Source of the DNA: an uncultured Clostridia bacterium
Lineage (GTDB): Bacteria; Bacillota; Clostridia; Christensenellales; Borkfalkiaceae
Reading direction: 5' to 3'
Assembly: GCA_947624005.1 (NCBI GenBank)
Contig: CANQHV010000002.1
Location: 1-64,000, forward strand
Length of the DNA: 64,000 nt
Shown: positions 41,853 to 52,200 of the stretch, in pieces
Numbering within the stretch: position 1 is the stretch's first letter
Layout of the letters: each line of letters starts with the position of its first letter
Notes under the pieces: model-generated
Told to the model about the DNA's origin: nothing
The model's input: the letters and a program-made list of their open reading frames with translations, nothing else
The model's database searches: none
Program-made: the position numbers and the translations under genes

Positions 41853-43274
41853 ATGGGCGGATTTTTCGGCGCAGTCAAAAAACACGACGCCGTTTTCGAC
41901 GTATTTATAGGCACCGATTATCATTCGCATCTCGGCACGAAGAGAGGCGGTATCGCGGCTTACAGCGCGGAAGTCGGTTTACAGCGCGAAATACATAATA
42001 TCGAAAACGCGCCTTTCAGAACAAAGTTCGAACGCGTGCTTTCCGAAATAAAAGGCAACGCCGCCATAGGTTGTATAAGCGATACCGACCCTCAACCGCT
42101 TATTATGGTTTCGAAAGTCGGAACTTACGCAATCTGCACTATCGGCATAATAAACAACACCGAAGATATAATAAAGGAAGTTTTAGGCTACGGCGGATAT
42201 TTCGACGCGATGACGGGGAGCAAAGTCAACGCAAGCGAAATAATAGCCGCGCTTATAAACAGTAAAAGCAATTACGTCGAGGGCATACGCTACGCGCAAC
42301 AAAGAATAGAGGGAACGGCTTCCATTCTGCTTTTGACCGACAAGGGTACGCTTATCGCCGCCCGCGACAAAGTGGGAAGACTTCCCGTTCATATCGGAAA
42401 GAGCGACGACGGGTACTGCGTTTCGTTCGAAAGTTTCGCATACAGAAAACTCGGGTATGCCGATTACAGCGAACTCGGTCCGGGCGAGATAGCGGAAGTG
42501 TCCGCCGACGGCGTGACGCAACTCACTCCTCCCGGTAAAGAAATGCGCATATGCGCGTTCCTTTGGTCGTATTACGGATATCCCACTTCGAGTTACGAGG
42601 GCGTAAACGTAGAGGTAATGCGTTGCAGAAACGGCGAAATTTTCGCAAAGAACGACGCAAAGAACTACGATATGAGCGAAATAGATTACGTCGGCGGCGT
42701 TCCCGATTCGGGTACGCCCCACGCGATAGGCTATGCAAACGCAAGCAAAGTGCCGTTTGCGCGCCCTTACATTAAGTATACGCCTACATGGTCGCGCAGT
42801 TTTATGCCCGTGAACCAGTCCGAACGCAACAGAGTCGCGAAAATGAAGCTTATACCCGTCCACGAATTTATAGACGGCAAAAGACTTCTTTTGGTTGACG
42901 ATTCGATAGTGCGCGGAACCCAGCTTAAAGAAACCGTCGATTTTCTATACTCTCACGGAGCGAAAGCCGTGCATATGCGCTCGGCATGTCCTCCGATAAT
43001 GTACGGATGCAAATATCTCAATTTTTCGCGTTCGTCGGGCGATATGGACCTTATAACGCGCCGCACAATGATGGAATTGGAGGGCGAAAAGGCGGTTGAA
43101 CACGTAAAAGAATACGCCGATTCGACTACGGCGCGCGGTAAGGCGATGCGTAAGGCGATTTGCGACAAATTTCAATTCGAGTCGTTGGAATTTCAGTCCA
43201 TCGACGGGCTTATCGAAGCTATAGGGCTTGAACCCTGCAAACTTTGCACATATTGCTGGACAGGTAAAGAGTAA
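41853..43274 (+). CDS. PurF paralogue lacking the catalytic N-terminal cysteine
   Basis: A 473-residue protein with the full amidophosphoribosyltransferase layout. In true PurF the mature protein begins CGVFG, with Cys as glutaminase nucleophile; here the equivalent start is MGGFFGAV, with Gly in place of Cys. The ALQHRGQES glutamine-site segment is also altered (LGTKRGG). The phosphoribosyltransferase half keeps the PRPP loop LLLVDDSIVRGTQ (about 349), and Cys residues near 230, 375 and the C-terminal CKLCTYC may bind an Fe-S cluster. It lies directly before the canonical purF. It may use ammonia directly, regulate PurF, or have another role. Annotation pipelines would probably call both purF. 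Confidence 0.85.
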   Translation: MGGFFGAVKKHDAVFDVFIGTDYHSHLGTKRGGIAAYSAEVGLQREIHNIENAPFRTKFERVLSEIKGNAAIGCISDTDPQPLIMVSKVGTYAICTIGIINNTEDIIKEVLGYGGYFDAMTGSKVNASEIIAALINSKSNYVEGIRYAQQRIEGTASILLLTDKGTLIAARDKVGRLPVHIGKSDDGYCVSFESFAYRKLGYADYSELGPGEIAEVSADGVTQLTPPGKEMRICAFLWSYYGYPTSSYEGVNVEVMRCRNGEIFAKNDAKNYDMSEIDYVGGVPDSGTPHAIGYANASKVPFARPYIKYTPTWSRSFMPVNQSERNRVAKMKLIPVHEFIDGKRLLLVDDSIVRGTQLKETVDFLYSHGAKAVHMRSACPPIMYGCKYLNFSRSSGDMDLITRRTMMELEGEKAVEHVKEYADSTTARGKAMRKAICDKFQFESLEFQSIDGLIEAIGLEPCKLCTYCWTGKE

Positions 43275-43294
43275 ACCTCTTTCGGGGTGACGAA

Positions 43295-44707
43295 ATGGAT
43301 GCAATACAAGACGAAATTCATGAGGAATGCGGCGTTTTCGGCGTATATTCTCAGGAAAACCGCGACGTCGCGCACACCGTATATTACGGACTTTACGCCT
43401 TGCAACACAGGGGACAGGAAAGCGCGGGTATCGCCGTTTCATTCGCCGATAAAATAATTTATCACAAGGGTATGGGGCTTGCCGCCGAAGTGTTTGCCAA
43501 CGGAAACCTCGACAAACTGCCCGAAGGCGATATCGCGATAGGGCACGTGCGTTACTCGACTACGGGCGCAAGTCAGCTTCTGAACGCCCAACCCGTAATC
43601 TTTACGGGCAAGTGTGGTAAAATGGCGGTGGCGCATAACGGCAACCTTATAAATACCAAACAGCTCCGCGACGAACTTATTGCAAACAACGCCGTTTTTC
43701 AGACGACAATCGATTCCGAAGTTATCGCTATTCTGATAAACAGCTTGTCCGACGGCGATATTTTAACGGGCGTAAAAAGGGCGTGCGCAAGACTTAAAGG
43801 TTCGTATGCGCTTGTAATAATGACTACCGAAAAGCTTATCGCGGTGCGCGACCCTTACGGAATAAGACCTCTTTGCATAGGCACAACCCCGACGGACGTC
43901 GTAGTGGCAAGCGAAACCTGCGCGCTCGACGCCGTAAGCGCGAACTTTCTGCGCGACGTGCAACCGGGCGAAATTGTCGTAATCGACAGCGAGGGCATAC
44001 ATTCGCATATGATGGACGACATACCCGCGGAAAGAAAGATGTGCATTTTCGAATACGTCTATTTCGCGCGGCACGACTCGGTTTTGGACGGAATAAGCGT
44101 ATACGAAGCGAGGAAAGAGGCGGGTAAACTGCTTGCAAAGTACTATCCCGTGGACGCCGACCTCGTGTCGGGCGTACCCGATTCGGCAAACGTAGCCGCG
44201 CGCGGATATGCGGAAGAAAGCGGCATACCTTTCGTCGAGGCGCTTGCGAAAAACAGATATGTGGGCAGAACTTTCATTCAGCCCGACCAAAGACAGAGGG
44301 AAAACAGCCTCAACGTAAAAATGAACGCCTTGCGTGCCAATATACGCGGCAAGCGCTTAATAATAATCGACGACTCGATAGTCCGCGGCACGACGATGCG
44401 CAAAATAGTAAAAATGCTGCGCGACGCGGGCGCGACGGAAGTACATATAAGGATATGTTCGCCGATAATAAAACACCCTTGCCATCTCGGCATAGACATA
44501 CAGACTTATTCGCAGCTTATCGGCGCATACAAAGACGAAGAACAGATATGCAAAAGCCTCGGCGCAGACAGCGTAAGATATCTGTCTATCGACCAGCTTG
44601 TAAGCACCTGCAAAGGCGAACGCACGGGTTTTTGCCTCGGCTGTTTCAACGGGCAGTATCCTTACCCGTTGACGGAATACGAAACGGATAAATTCAAACT
44701 CGAATAA
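43295..44707 (+). CDS. purF: Amidophosphoribosyltransferase
   Basis: The committed step of purine synthesis, PRPP plus glutamine to phosphoribosylamine. The 470-residue protein has an 11-residue propeptide ending EE before the nucleophile Cys12 (CGVFGVYS), then LQHRGQESAGIA in the glutaminase domain, and the PRPP motif LIIIDDSIVRGTT near 352. Cysteines near 248, 389 and in FCLGCFNG match the Fe-S ligands of the Bacillus-type enzyme. GGGGTGA lies before the ATG. Confidence 0.96.
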   Translation: MDAIQDEIHEECGVFGVYSQENRDVAHTVYYGLYALQHRGQESAGIAVSFADKIIYHKGMGLAAEVFANGNLDKLPEGDIAIGHVRYSTTGASQLLNAQPVIFTGKCGKMAVAHNGNLINTKQLRDELIANNAVFQTTIDSEVIAILINSLSDGDILTGVKRACARLKGSYALVIMTTEKLIAVRDPYGIRPLCIGTTPTDVVVASETCALDAVSANFLRDVQPGEIVVIDSEGIHSHMMDDIPAERKMCIFEYVYFARHDSVLDGISVYEARKEAGKLLAKYYPVDADLVSGVPDSANVAARGYAEESGIPFVEALAKNRYVGRTFIQPDQRQRENSLNVKMNALRANIRGKRLIIIDDSIVRGTTMRKIVKMLRDAGATEVHIRICSPIIKHPCHLGIDIQTYSQLIGAYKDEEQICKSLGADSVRYLSIDQLVSTCKGERTGFCLGCFNGQYPYPLTEYETDKFKLE

Positions 44708-44717
44708 AGGAGAAAAT

Positions 44718-45737
44718 ATGGCTATTTCTTATAAAGACAGCGGCGTAGACGTCGAAAGAGGTTACGAAGCAGTAAGACTGATGAAAGAGCACGTTAAGTC
44801 CACTTATACGGACGGCGTACTCGGAGATATAGGTTCGTTCGGCGGATTTTTCCAAATGCCCAAGGGAATGAAAGAACCCGTTCTCGTCGCGGGCACGGAC
44901 GGCGTCGGCACCAAATTAAAATACGCCATAATTTCTGGCAAAGACGACACCATAGGTATAGACGCGGTTGCGATGTGCGTAAACGACATCGTATGTCAGG
45001 GCGCGAAGCCTTTGTTCTTTCTGGACTATTTCGCGACGGGCGGGCTTAAACCCGAACAGGTTGCGACGGTAGTTTCGGGCGTTGCCGAGGGCTGCCGTCA
45101 GTCGGGAGCCGCGCTTATCGGCGGCGAAACCGCGGAAATGCCCGGGTTCTATCCCGAGGGAGAGTACGATATCGCGGGTTTTGCCGTAGGCGTGGTGGAC
45201 AAGAAGAAGATTATAAACGGCAGTAAAATAAAATCGGGCGACGTGCTTATAGGAATAAAGTCGAGCGGCGTTCACTCGAACGGTTATTCGCTTGTCAGAA
45301 AGCTTTGGGGCGAAAATCTTGAAGAACTCGAAAAATACGACGAGCGTTTGGGCGGCAAAATCATAGACGTATTGCTTACGCCTACGAAAATTTACGTCAA
45401 GAGTATTCTTGCCTTAATCGAAAAGGTCAAGGTAAAGGGAATCGCGCACATTACGGGCGGCGGCTTTATAGAAAATATTCCGCGCATATTCCCCGAGGGA
45501 ATAGGTTGCCGCATAAATACGTCGTCTTACGAAATACCCGCGATATTCCGCATTATGCAGGAAAAATCAAAGCTTTCGAAACAACAGATGTACAATACAT
45601 TCAATATGGGTATAGGAATGGTCGTCTGCGTTGCGAAAAAAGACGCGGAAGCGGCGATGGCGCAGCTGGAATCCACGGGCGAAAAGTGCGTAATTATAGG
45701 TAAAACCGTCAAAGGCTCGGGGGTAATTTTAAAGTGA
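44718..45737 (+). CDS. purM: Phosphoribosylformylglycinamidine cyclo-ligase
   Basis: Forms aminoimidazole ribotide. The 339-residue PurM has AGTDGVGTKLKYA, GGETAEMPGFY, IGIKSSGVHSNGYSLVRK and ITGGGFIENIPR. AAAGGAG precedes the ATG. It overlaps purN by four bases. Confidence 0.97.
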   Translation: MAISYKDSGVDVERGYEAVRLMKEHVKSTYTDGVLGDIGSFGGFFQMPKGMKEPVLVAGTDGVGTKLKYAIISGKDDTIGIDAVAMCVNDIVCQGAKPLFFLDYFATGGLKPEQVATVVSGVAEGCRQSGAALIGGETAEMPGFYPEGEYDIAGFAVGVVDKKKIINGSKIKSGDVLIGIKSSGVHSNGYSLVRKLWGENLEELEKYDERLGGKIIDVLLTPTKIYVKSILALIEKVKVKGIAHITGGGFIENIPRIFPEGIGCRINTSSYEIPAIFRIMQEKSKLSKQQMYNTFNMGIGMVVCVAKKDAEAAMAQLESTGEKCVIIGKTVKGSGVILK

Positions 45738-46348
45738 AGCGCATAGCGGTTTTCGCTTCGGGCGGCGGCACGGATTTTCAGTCGGTTATCGACGCCAACG
45801 AAAGGGAGAAATTCTGCGAAATAGTCGCGTTAATTGCCTCGAAAGACGGTATAGGCGCAATCGAGCGCGCCAAAAAACACGGCATATATACCGCTGTTTT
45901 TGCAAAACGCGACTTTCCCGACCTCGAAAAACTGTATTCGGAACTTACATATCTTCTGAATATGCAAAGGGTCGATTACATAGTGCTTGCGGGCTGGCTT
46001 AAAATAATCCCCGAAAGCTTTATAAAAAGCTTCGAGGACAGAATAATAAACATTCATCCCTCGCTAATACCCGCATTTTGCGGCGAGGGGTATTACGGGC
46101 TTAAAGTTCACCGCGCGGTTTTGGAGTACGGCGCGAAAATTTCGGGCTGTACGGTGCATTTCGTAAACGAAGTTCCCGACGGCGGGGCGATTATAGCCCA
46201 GCGCGCCGTCGAAGTAAAGGACGACGACACCGCCGAAACTTTGCAGGCGCGTATTCTCGAACAGGAACACGAACTTTTACCTTATTGTGTAAAAAAACTC
46301 TGCCTCGGCAAGATAAAAAAGACGGGCAGAAAGGTTGTAATTTTATAA
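45734..46348 (+). CDS. purN: Phosphoribosylglycinamide formyltransferase
   Basis: Formylates GAR with 10-formyl-tetrahydrofolate. 204 residues. The GAR-binding [14 protein letters not shown] is at the N-terminus, and the catalytic region [10 protein letters not shown] (Asn, His) leads to the downstream aspartate in [13 protein letters not shown] start at 45734 overlaps the purM stop (GTGA). Confidence 0.95.
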   Translation: MKRIAVFASGGGTDFQSVIDANEREKFCEIVALIASKDGIGAIERAKKHGIYTAVFAKRDFPDLEKLYSELTYLLNMQRVDYIVLAGWLKIIPESFIKSFEDRIINIHPSLIPAFCGEGYYGLKVHRAVLEYGAKISGCTVHFVNEVPDGGAIIAQRAVEVKDDDTAETLQARILEQEHELLPYCVKKLCLGKIKKTGRKVVIL

Positions 46349-46364
46349 ATTTACGGAGGAAAGT

Positions 46365-47984
46365 ATGGAAATGAAAAAGAGGGCGCTCGTCAGCGTATCG
46401 GACAAGGCGGGCGTAGTGGAATTCTGCAAGGGGCTTGAAGATTTCGGTTACGAAATTATCTCGACGGGCGGAACCGCAAAAGTTTTAAAGGAAGCGGGTC
46501 TGAAAGTTCTGGGAATTTCGGATATCACGGGCTTCCCCGAATGCCTCGACGGGCGCGTAAAAACGCTTCACCCCGCGGTACACGCAGGGCTTCTTGCCAT
46601 GCGCTCGAATCCCGAGCATATGGCTCAACTTAACGCGCTTAAAATAAATACTATAGATATAGTCTGCGTAAATTTGTATCCTTTCAAAGCCACGCTTGCA
46701 AAGGGCGCGGACTTTGCCGAATGCATCGAAAACATAGATATAGGCGGACCTACTATGATTCGCGCCGCCGCAAAAAACTATCAGGACGTCGCGGTAATAG
46801 TAGACCCCAAAGACTATTCGCGCGTGCTCGAAGAAATAGGAAACGGCGCAATCTCGCTCGACACCAAAAAGTATCTTCAATATAAGGTGTTCGCGCATAC
46901 GGCGGTATACGACAGCCTTATTTCGAACTATCTCGCCTCGCAACTCGGCATAACTTTTCCCGAAGAGGTGACGTTCGCGTACGAAAAGGCGCAGGATTTA
47001 CGTTACGGCGAAAATCCCCAACAGCAGGCGGTATTCTATAAAGAACAATTCCCCCGCAAGGGAAGTCTTTCCACCGCAAAACAGCTGTGGGGCAAAGAAC
47101 TTTCTTATAACAACATAAACGACGCGAACGGCGCGCTCGAACTTCTGAAAGAGTTCGGCGCAACGCCCGCGGTTGTCGCGTGCAAACACGCGAATCCCTG
47201 CGGCGTAGGCACGGGTAAAAACATTTATCAGGCTTATATGCGCGCATATACTTCCGACCCCGTTTCGGTTTTCGGCGGAATACTCGCAATAAACGGCACG
47301 GTAGACGAGGCTACGGCGGAAGAAATAAACAAAATTTTCATAGAAATAGTTATGGCGCCCGCATATACCGAAAAGGCGCTTGAAATACTCGAACAGAAGA
47401 AGAATATCCGCCTTTTGCAGATAGACGATATCTCCGCGCGCAGAGAAGAAAGCGCGTTTGATATGAAAAAGGTGTACGGCGGGCTGCTTGTGCAGAAATA
47501 CGACGAAACGCTTATCGCGGGCGAGGATATTAACCTGTTCTCGACAAAGGCAAAAGTCGAGGTTTCGACTCTGCCGTCGGGCAAGGAAAAAACCGTTTAC
47601 GGCAACGGCGTGGTTACCGACCGCGCGCCCACCGCGGAGGAAACCGAGGCGTTGATGTTTGCGTGGAGAGTAGTAAAACACACCAAGTCCAACGCGATAG
47701 TTATAGGTAAAACGGGCAGGACTACGGGAATAGGAATGGGTCAGACCAACCGCATATGGGCGGCGCAACAGGCAATCGCGCACGCGGGCGACGAAGCCAA
47801 AGGCTCCGTTATGGCGTCCGACGCATTTTTCCCTTTCCCCGATTGCGTGGAAGAGTGCGTAAAGGCGGGAATAACCGCGATTATTCAGCCGGGCGGCTCG
47901 ATAAGGGACAAAGAATCGGTTGACGCGTGCAACGCCGCGGGCATTGCTATGGTATTTGTCGGCGACAGACATTTCAAACACTGA
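46365..47984 (+). CDS. purH: Bifunctional AICAR transformylase/IMP cyclohydrolase
   Basis: Last two steps to IMP. 539 residues: the N-terminal IMP cyclohydrolase/MGS-like domain ([28 protein letters not shown]) and the C-terminal AICAR transformylase ([33 protein letters not shown]). A little longer than typical (about 515), with an extra segment near 355-385. ACGGAGGAAAG precedes the ATG. Confidence 0.96.
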   Translation: MEMKKRALVSVSDKAGVVEFCKGLEDFGYEIISTGGTAKVLKEAGLKVLGISDITGFPECLDGRVKTLHPAVHAGLLAMRSNPEHMAQLNALKINTIDIVCVNLYPFKATLAKGADFAECIENIDIGGPTMIRAAAKNYQDVAVIVDPKDYSRVLEEIGNGAISLDTKKYLQYKVFAHTAVYDSLISNYLASQLGITFPEEVTFAYEKAQDLRYGENPQQQAVFYKEQFPRKGSLSTAKQLWGKELSYNNINDANGALELLKEFGATPAVVACKHANPCGVGTGKNIYQAYMRAYTSDPVSVFGGILAINGTVDEATAEEINKIFIEIVMAPAYTEKALEILEQKKNIRLLQIDDISARREESAFDMKKVYGGLLVQKYDETLIAGEDINLFSTKAKVEVSTLPSGKEKTVYGNGVVTDRAPTAEETEALMFAWRVVKHTKSNAIVIGKTGRTTGIGMGQTNRIWAAQQAIAHAGDEAKGSVMASDAFFPFPDCVEECVKAGITAIIQPGGSIRDKESVDACNAAGIAMVFVGDRHFKH

Positions 47985-47997
47985 AAAAGGTAAAAAT

Positions 47998-49278
47998 ATG
48001 AACGTACTTGTCATAGGAAACGGCGGCAGAGAACACGCCATTTTGCAGGCGCTTAAAAAAAGCAGGCGCGTCGGAAAACTTTATTGTATGAAAGGCAACG
48101 CTGGAACTGCGGAAATAGCGGAAAACGTCGATATCGACTATATGAATTTTCCCGCCGTAATAAAATTTGCCGAAGAACATCCCGATATAGAATACTATGT
48201 AGTCGCTCCAGACGACCCTTTGGCTCTCGGGCTTGTGGACGAGCTTGAAAAAATAGGCAAACGCTGTTTCGGTCCGCACAAAAACGCCGCCGTTATAGAG
48301 GCGAGCAAGGCTTTTTCGAAAGAACTTATGAAAAAGTACGGCATACCCACCGCGGAATCGGAAACTTTCGACGACTACGACAAGGCTTTAAGCTATATCC
48401 GCCGCAAGGGCGCGCCCATAGTTTTAAAGGCGGACGGACTTGCTCTCGGTAAAGGCGTGCTTATCTGCGAAACCGAAAAGCAGGCGGAAGAGGGGCTTAA
48501 AGAAATTATGCTTGACAAGGCGTTCGGCGCGGCGGGCAATAAAGTCGTTATCGAAGAATGTATGCGCGGGCTTAAATATACCCCCGGCGAAGAAGTTTCC
48601 GTGCTTGCGTTTACCGACGGCAAAACGGTTGTGCCTATGATAACCGCTTGCGACCATAAGCGCGCAAACGACGGCGACAAGGGATTGAATACGGGCGGTA
48701 TGGGCACCTTTTCGCCCTGTCCGTTCTGGACGCCCGAACTCGAAAAAGAAGTTTACGATAAAATAATGCTTCCCACCGTAAAAGCGATGAACGCCGAGGG
48801 CAGGACGTTTAAAGGCTGTCTGTACTTCGGACTTATGCGCACCGACAAGGGAATGAAAGTAGTCGAGTACAATTCGCGTTTCGGCGACCCCGAAACCCAA
48901 TGTATTCTGCCTATGCTCAAAACCGATTTGCTCGATATTTTCGAGGCGGTAACCGACGAACGGCTTTCCGAAGTGAAAATCGAGTGGGAAACGGGCGCTT
49001 GCGTGTGCGTGGTGCTTGCAAGCGGCGGGTATCCCGTAAGCTATGTCAAGGGCAAAAAAATCACGGTCGGCGACATAGGCGACTGCACGCTTGTTCACGC
49101 GGGCACAAAAATGGTTGACGGCGAACTGCTTACAAACGGCGGCAGAGTTTTAAACGTCGTGGCAAAGGGCGCAACCGTCGAAGAAGCGCGTACGAAAGCG
49201 TATCGGGCAATAAACAATATAAATTGGGAAAATATGCATTTCAGAAAGGATATCGGAATCAAATACCGCGAAGGCTGA
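47998..49278 (+). CDS. purD: Phosphoribosylamine-glycine ligase
   Basis: Second step of the pathway, an ATP-grasp ligase. The 426-residue protein begins MNVLVIGNGGREHAI, and shows LKADGLALGKGVLIC, GGMGTFSPCPFW and VVEYNSRFGDPETQ. ATG 47998 follows AAAAAGGTAAAAAT; an upstream reading overlaps purH. Confidence 0.97.
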   Translation: MNVLVIGNGGREHAILQALKKSRRVGKLYCMKGNAGTAEIAENVDIDYMNFPAVIKFAEEHPDIEYYVVAPDDPLALGLVDELEKIGKRCFGPHKNAAVIEASKAFSKELMKKYGIPTAESETFDDYDKALSYIRRKGAPIVLKADGLALGKGVLICETEKQAEEGLKEIMLDKAFGAAGNKVVIEECMRGLKYTPGEEVSVLAFTDGKTVVPMITACDHKRANDGDKGLNTGGMGTFSPCPFWTPELEKEVYDKIMLPTVKAMNAEGRTFKGCLYFGLMRTDKGMKVVEYNSRFGDPETQCILPMLKTDLLDIFEAVTDERLSEVKIEWETGACVCVVLASGGYPVSYVKGKKITVGDIGDCTLVHAGTKMVDGELLTNGGRVLNVVAKGATVEEARTKAYRAINNINWENMHFRKDIGIKYREG

Positions 49279-49281
49279 AAT

Positions 49282-52200
49282 ATGATTTACAGAATATTTG
49301 TTGAAAAAAAGGATAATTTACAGGCAAAACAAGTCAAAGAGGACATTCTCAATCTCCTCAAAATTTCGGTTGAAGACGTACGTCAGCTGTTAAGATACGA
49401 CGTAGAGGGGATAAGCGAAGAGGAATTTAAGGCGGCTGTGCCCTGCGTATTTTCGGAACCGCCCGTAGACGACGTTTATTTTGAAAACGTCCGTTTCAAA
49501 AAGGATTATTCGGTATTCGCAATCGCCTACCTTACGGGTCAGTACGACCAGCGCGCCGACAGCGCGGCGCAGTGCGTTCAGCTTTTGACTCAAAAAGAGC
49601 GGCCGCTTATCAAGTGCGCTAAAATTTACGCGATAAAAGGCGCGACTCAGCAGGAGATTGCGCGTATAAAAAAACACCTTATAAACCCCGTCGAAAGCGA
49701 AGAGGTTACGCTTGACAAGCCGACAAGTCTTGCGCACGTCGCGGTTGACGCGCCCGACGTCCGCGAGGTCGAGGGCTTTATAAATATGACCGACAGCGAA
49801 ATTGCCGATTATCATTCGCATATGGGGCTTGCAATGTCCGAAAAAGACCTTGCATTCGTGCGCGATTATTTCTTTAAAGAGGGCAGAAACCCGACCGAAA
49901 CCGAAATAAAAGTAATAGATACGTACTGGTCGGACCATTGCCGCCACACGACTTTCGCCACCGAACTCAAAAATATCCGCATAAACAGCGATAACAAGCA
50001 TATTGCCGAAGCTTACGGGCTGTACAAGTCGCTTTTTGACGAACTTTACAAAGACAGAAAGGACAAATACCCCTGTCTTATGGATATTGCGACAATCGGC
50101 GTTAAAAAACTAAAAAAAGAGGGTAAACTCGACAACCTCGACGAATCCGACGAAATAAACGCTTGCTCGATAAAGGTTGACGCCACCCTTGACGGCGTGC
50201 CGCAGAAGTACACCGTAATGTTCAAAAACGAAACGCACAATCACCCGACCGAAATCGAACCTTTCGGCGGCGCGGCGACTTGCCTCGGCGGCGCGATACG
50301 CGACCCGCTTTCGGGCAGAACTTACGTTTTGCAGTCTATGCGCGTTACGGGTTGCGCCGACCCTATCGAACCCATCGAAAAAACGCTTGCGGGCAAGCTC
50401 CCTCAAAGAATAATAACAAAAACCGCGGCTTCGGGCTTTTCGTCTTACGGCAACCAGATAGGACTTGCCACGGGTCAGGTAGACGAAGTTTACCACCCCG
50501 GTTACAAGGCGAAAAGGCTTGAAACGGGCTTTGTCGTAGGCGGCGCAAAATCTGATATGATTTACCGCGAAAAGCCCAAAAAAGGCGATATAATTCTGCT
50601 TTTGGGCGGAGAAACGGGCAGGGACGGTTGCGGCGGCGCAACGGGTTCTTCGAAAGCGCACGATAAAAAATCGGTGCAGACCTGCGGCGCGGAAGTTCAG
50701 AAAGGTAACGCGCTTACCGAGCGCAAACTTCAACGCCTGTTCTTAAACAAAACCGTTACAACGATGATAAAAAAATGTAACGATTTCGGCGCGGGCGGCG
50801 TTTCAGTCGCCATAGGCGAGCTTGCCGACGGGCTTGAAATTATGCTTGACAAGGTGCCTAAAAAGTACGAAGGGCTTTCGGGTACCGAACTCGCCATTTC
50901 GGAATCGCAGGAAAGAATGGCGGTAGTAGTCGCCGCGGAAAACGCAGAAAAATTCATCGCGCTTGCGGCGGAAGAAAACCTTTCGGCAACTCCCGTCGCC
51001 GTAGTTACGGACGACAGAAGAATGAAGATGTTCCACCGCGGCAGAGCGATAGTGGATATCTCGCGCGACTTCCTCGACACTAACGGCGTAAAGCAGTCCG
51101 CAGACGCGGAAATTAACGACTATATTACCGATTTCTTCGATTTTGCCGCAGACGGCGACTTCGAAAAGAAGATGGCGGACGTTCTTTCTCAACTTAACGT
51201 ATGCTCGAAAAAGGGGCTTGCCGAAAATTTCGACTCTACGATAGGCGCAAAATCGGTGTATATGCCTTTCGGCGGCAAATATCAGCTTACGCCCGTCATT
51301 GCGATGGCGGCGAAATTCACGGGAGGCGAAACGGACGACTGCACCGTATCGGCGTACGGTTACAGCCCCGAACTTACCTCGTCGTCGCCCTTTACGGGAG
51401 CGGTTTATTCGATAGTTACGTCCGTTTCCAAATTGGTTGCGGCAGGCGCGGTTTATTCCGACGCAAGGCTTTCCTTGCAGGAATTCTTTATGCGGCTCCG
51501 CGACGACAAAAAGCGTTGGGGCGTGCCGCTTTCCGCGCTTTTGGGCGCGCTGTATGCGCAAATGGGGCTGGGGTTAGGCGCAATCGGCGGCAAAGACTCG
51601 ATGAGCGGCACTTTCGAAAATATCGACGTTCCGCCCACGCTTATATCTTTTGCGCTCGCGCCCTCGAAAGCTTCGAAACTTATTACGAACGTCCTCGACG
51701 GAGAGGGGCGCAAGCTTTATCTGTTACCCTTTAAAAAGGACGAAACCTATATACCCGACTTCGGTTACGTCAAAAAGGTTTACGCCGTCGTAGGCGACCT
51801 TATTTCTTCGGGCAAAATCAAGTATGCGACCGTCATAGAAAAAGGCGGCGCGGCGGCGGCTGTGGCAAAATCGTGCTTCGGCAACGGGCTTGGGTTTAAA
51901 TTCGCGTCCGATAACAAAACGCTGTTTTCCGAACATTACGGCGAAATTATCGTTTCCGTCGAAAACCCCGCCGACCTCGGCGACCTCGACAGCATATTTA
52001 TAGGCGAAACCGCAGACGGCAACTTTACTTTCGGCGGCGGCGAGATTTCGTATATAGACGCAAGATACGCGTATATTTCCAAACTCGACGGCGTGTTCCC
52101 CACAACCGCGAAAGCAGAGGGCGAGGCGCCCGATTGCGACTTTGTGTCCGACGGAAAATATACGGGTATTTCCACCAAAACCGCGCGCCCGCGCGTTTTT

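Noticed and set aside
46998..48041. A 347-codon minus-strand frame opposite purH/purD
   Set aside because: Shadow frame produced by GC-rich codon bias of the purine genes; arginine/tyrosine-rich and without family motifs.
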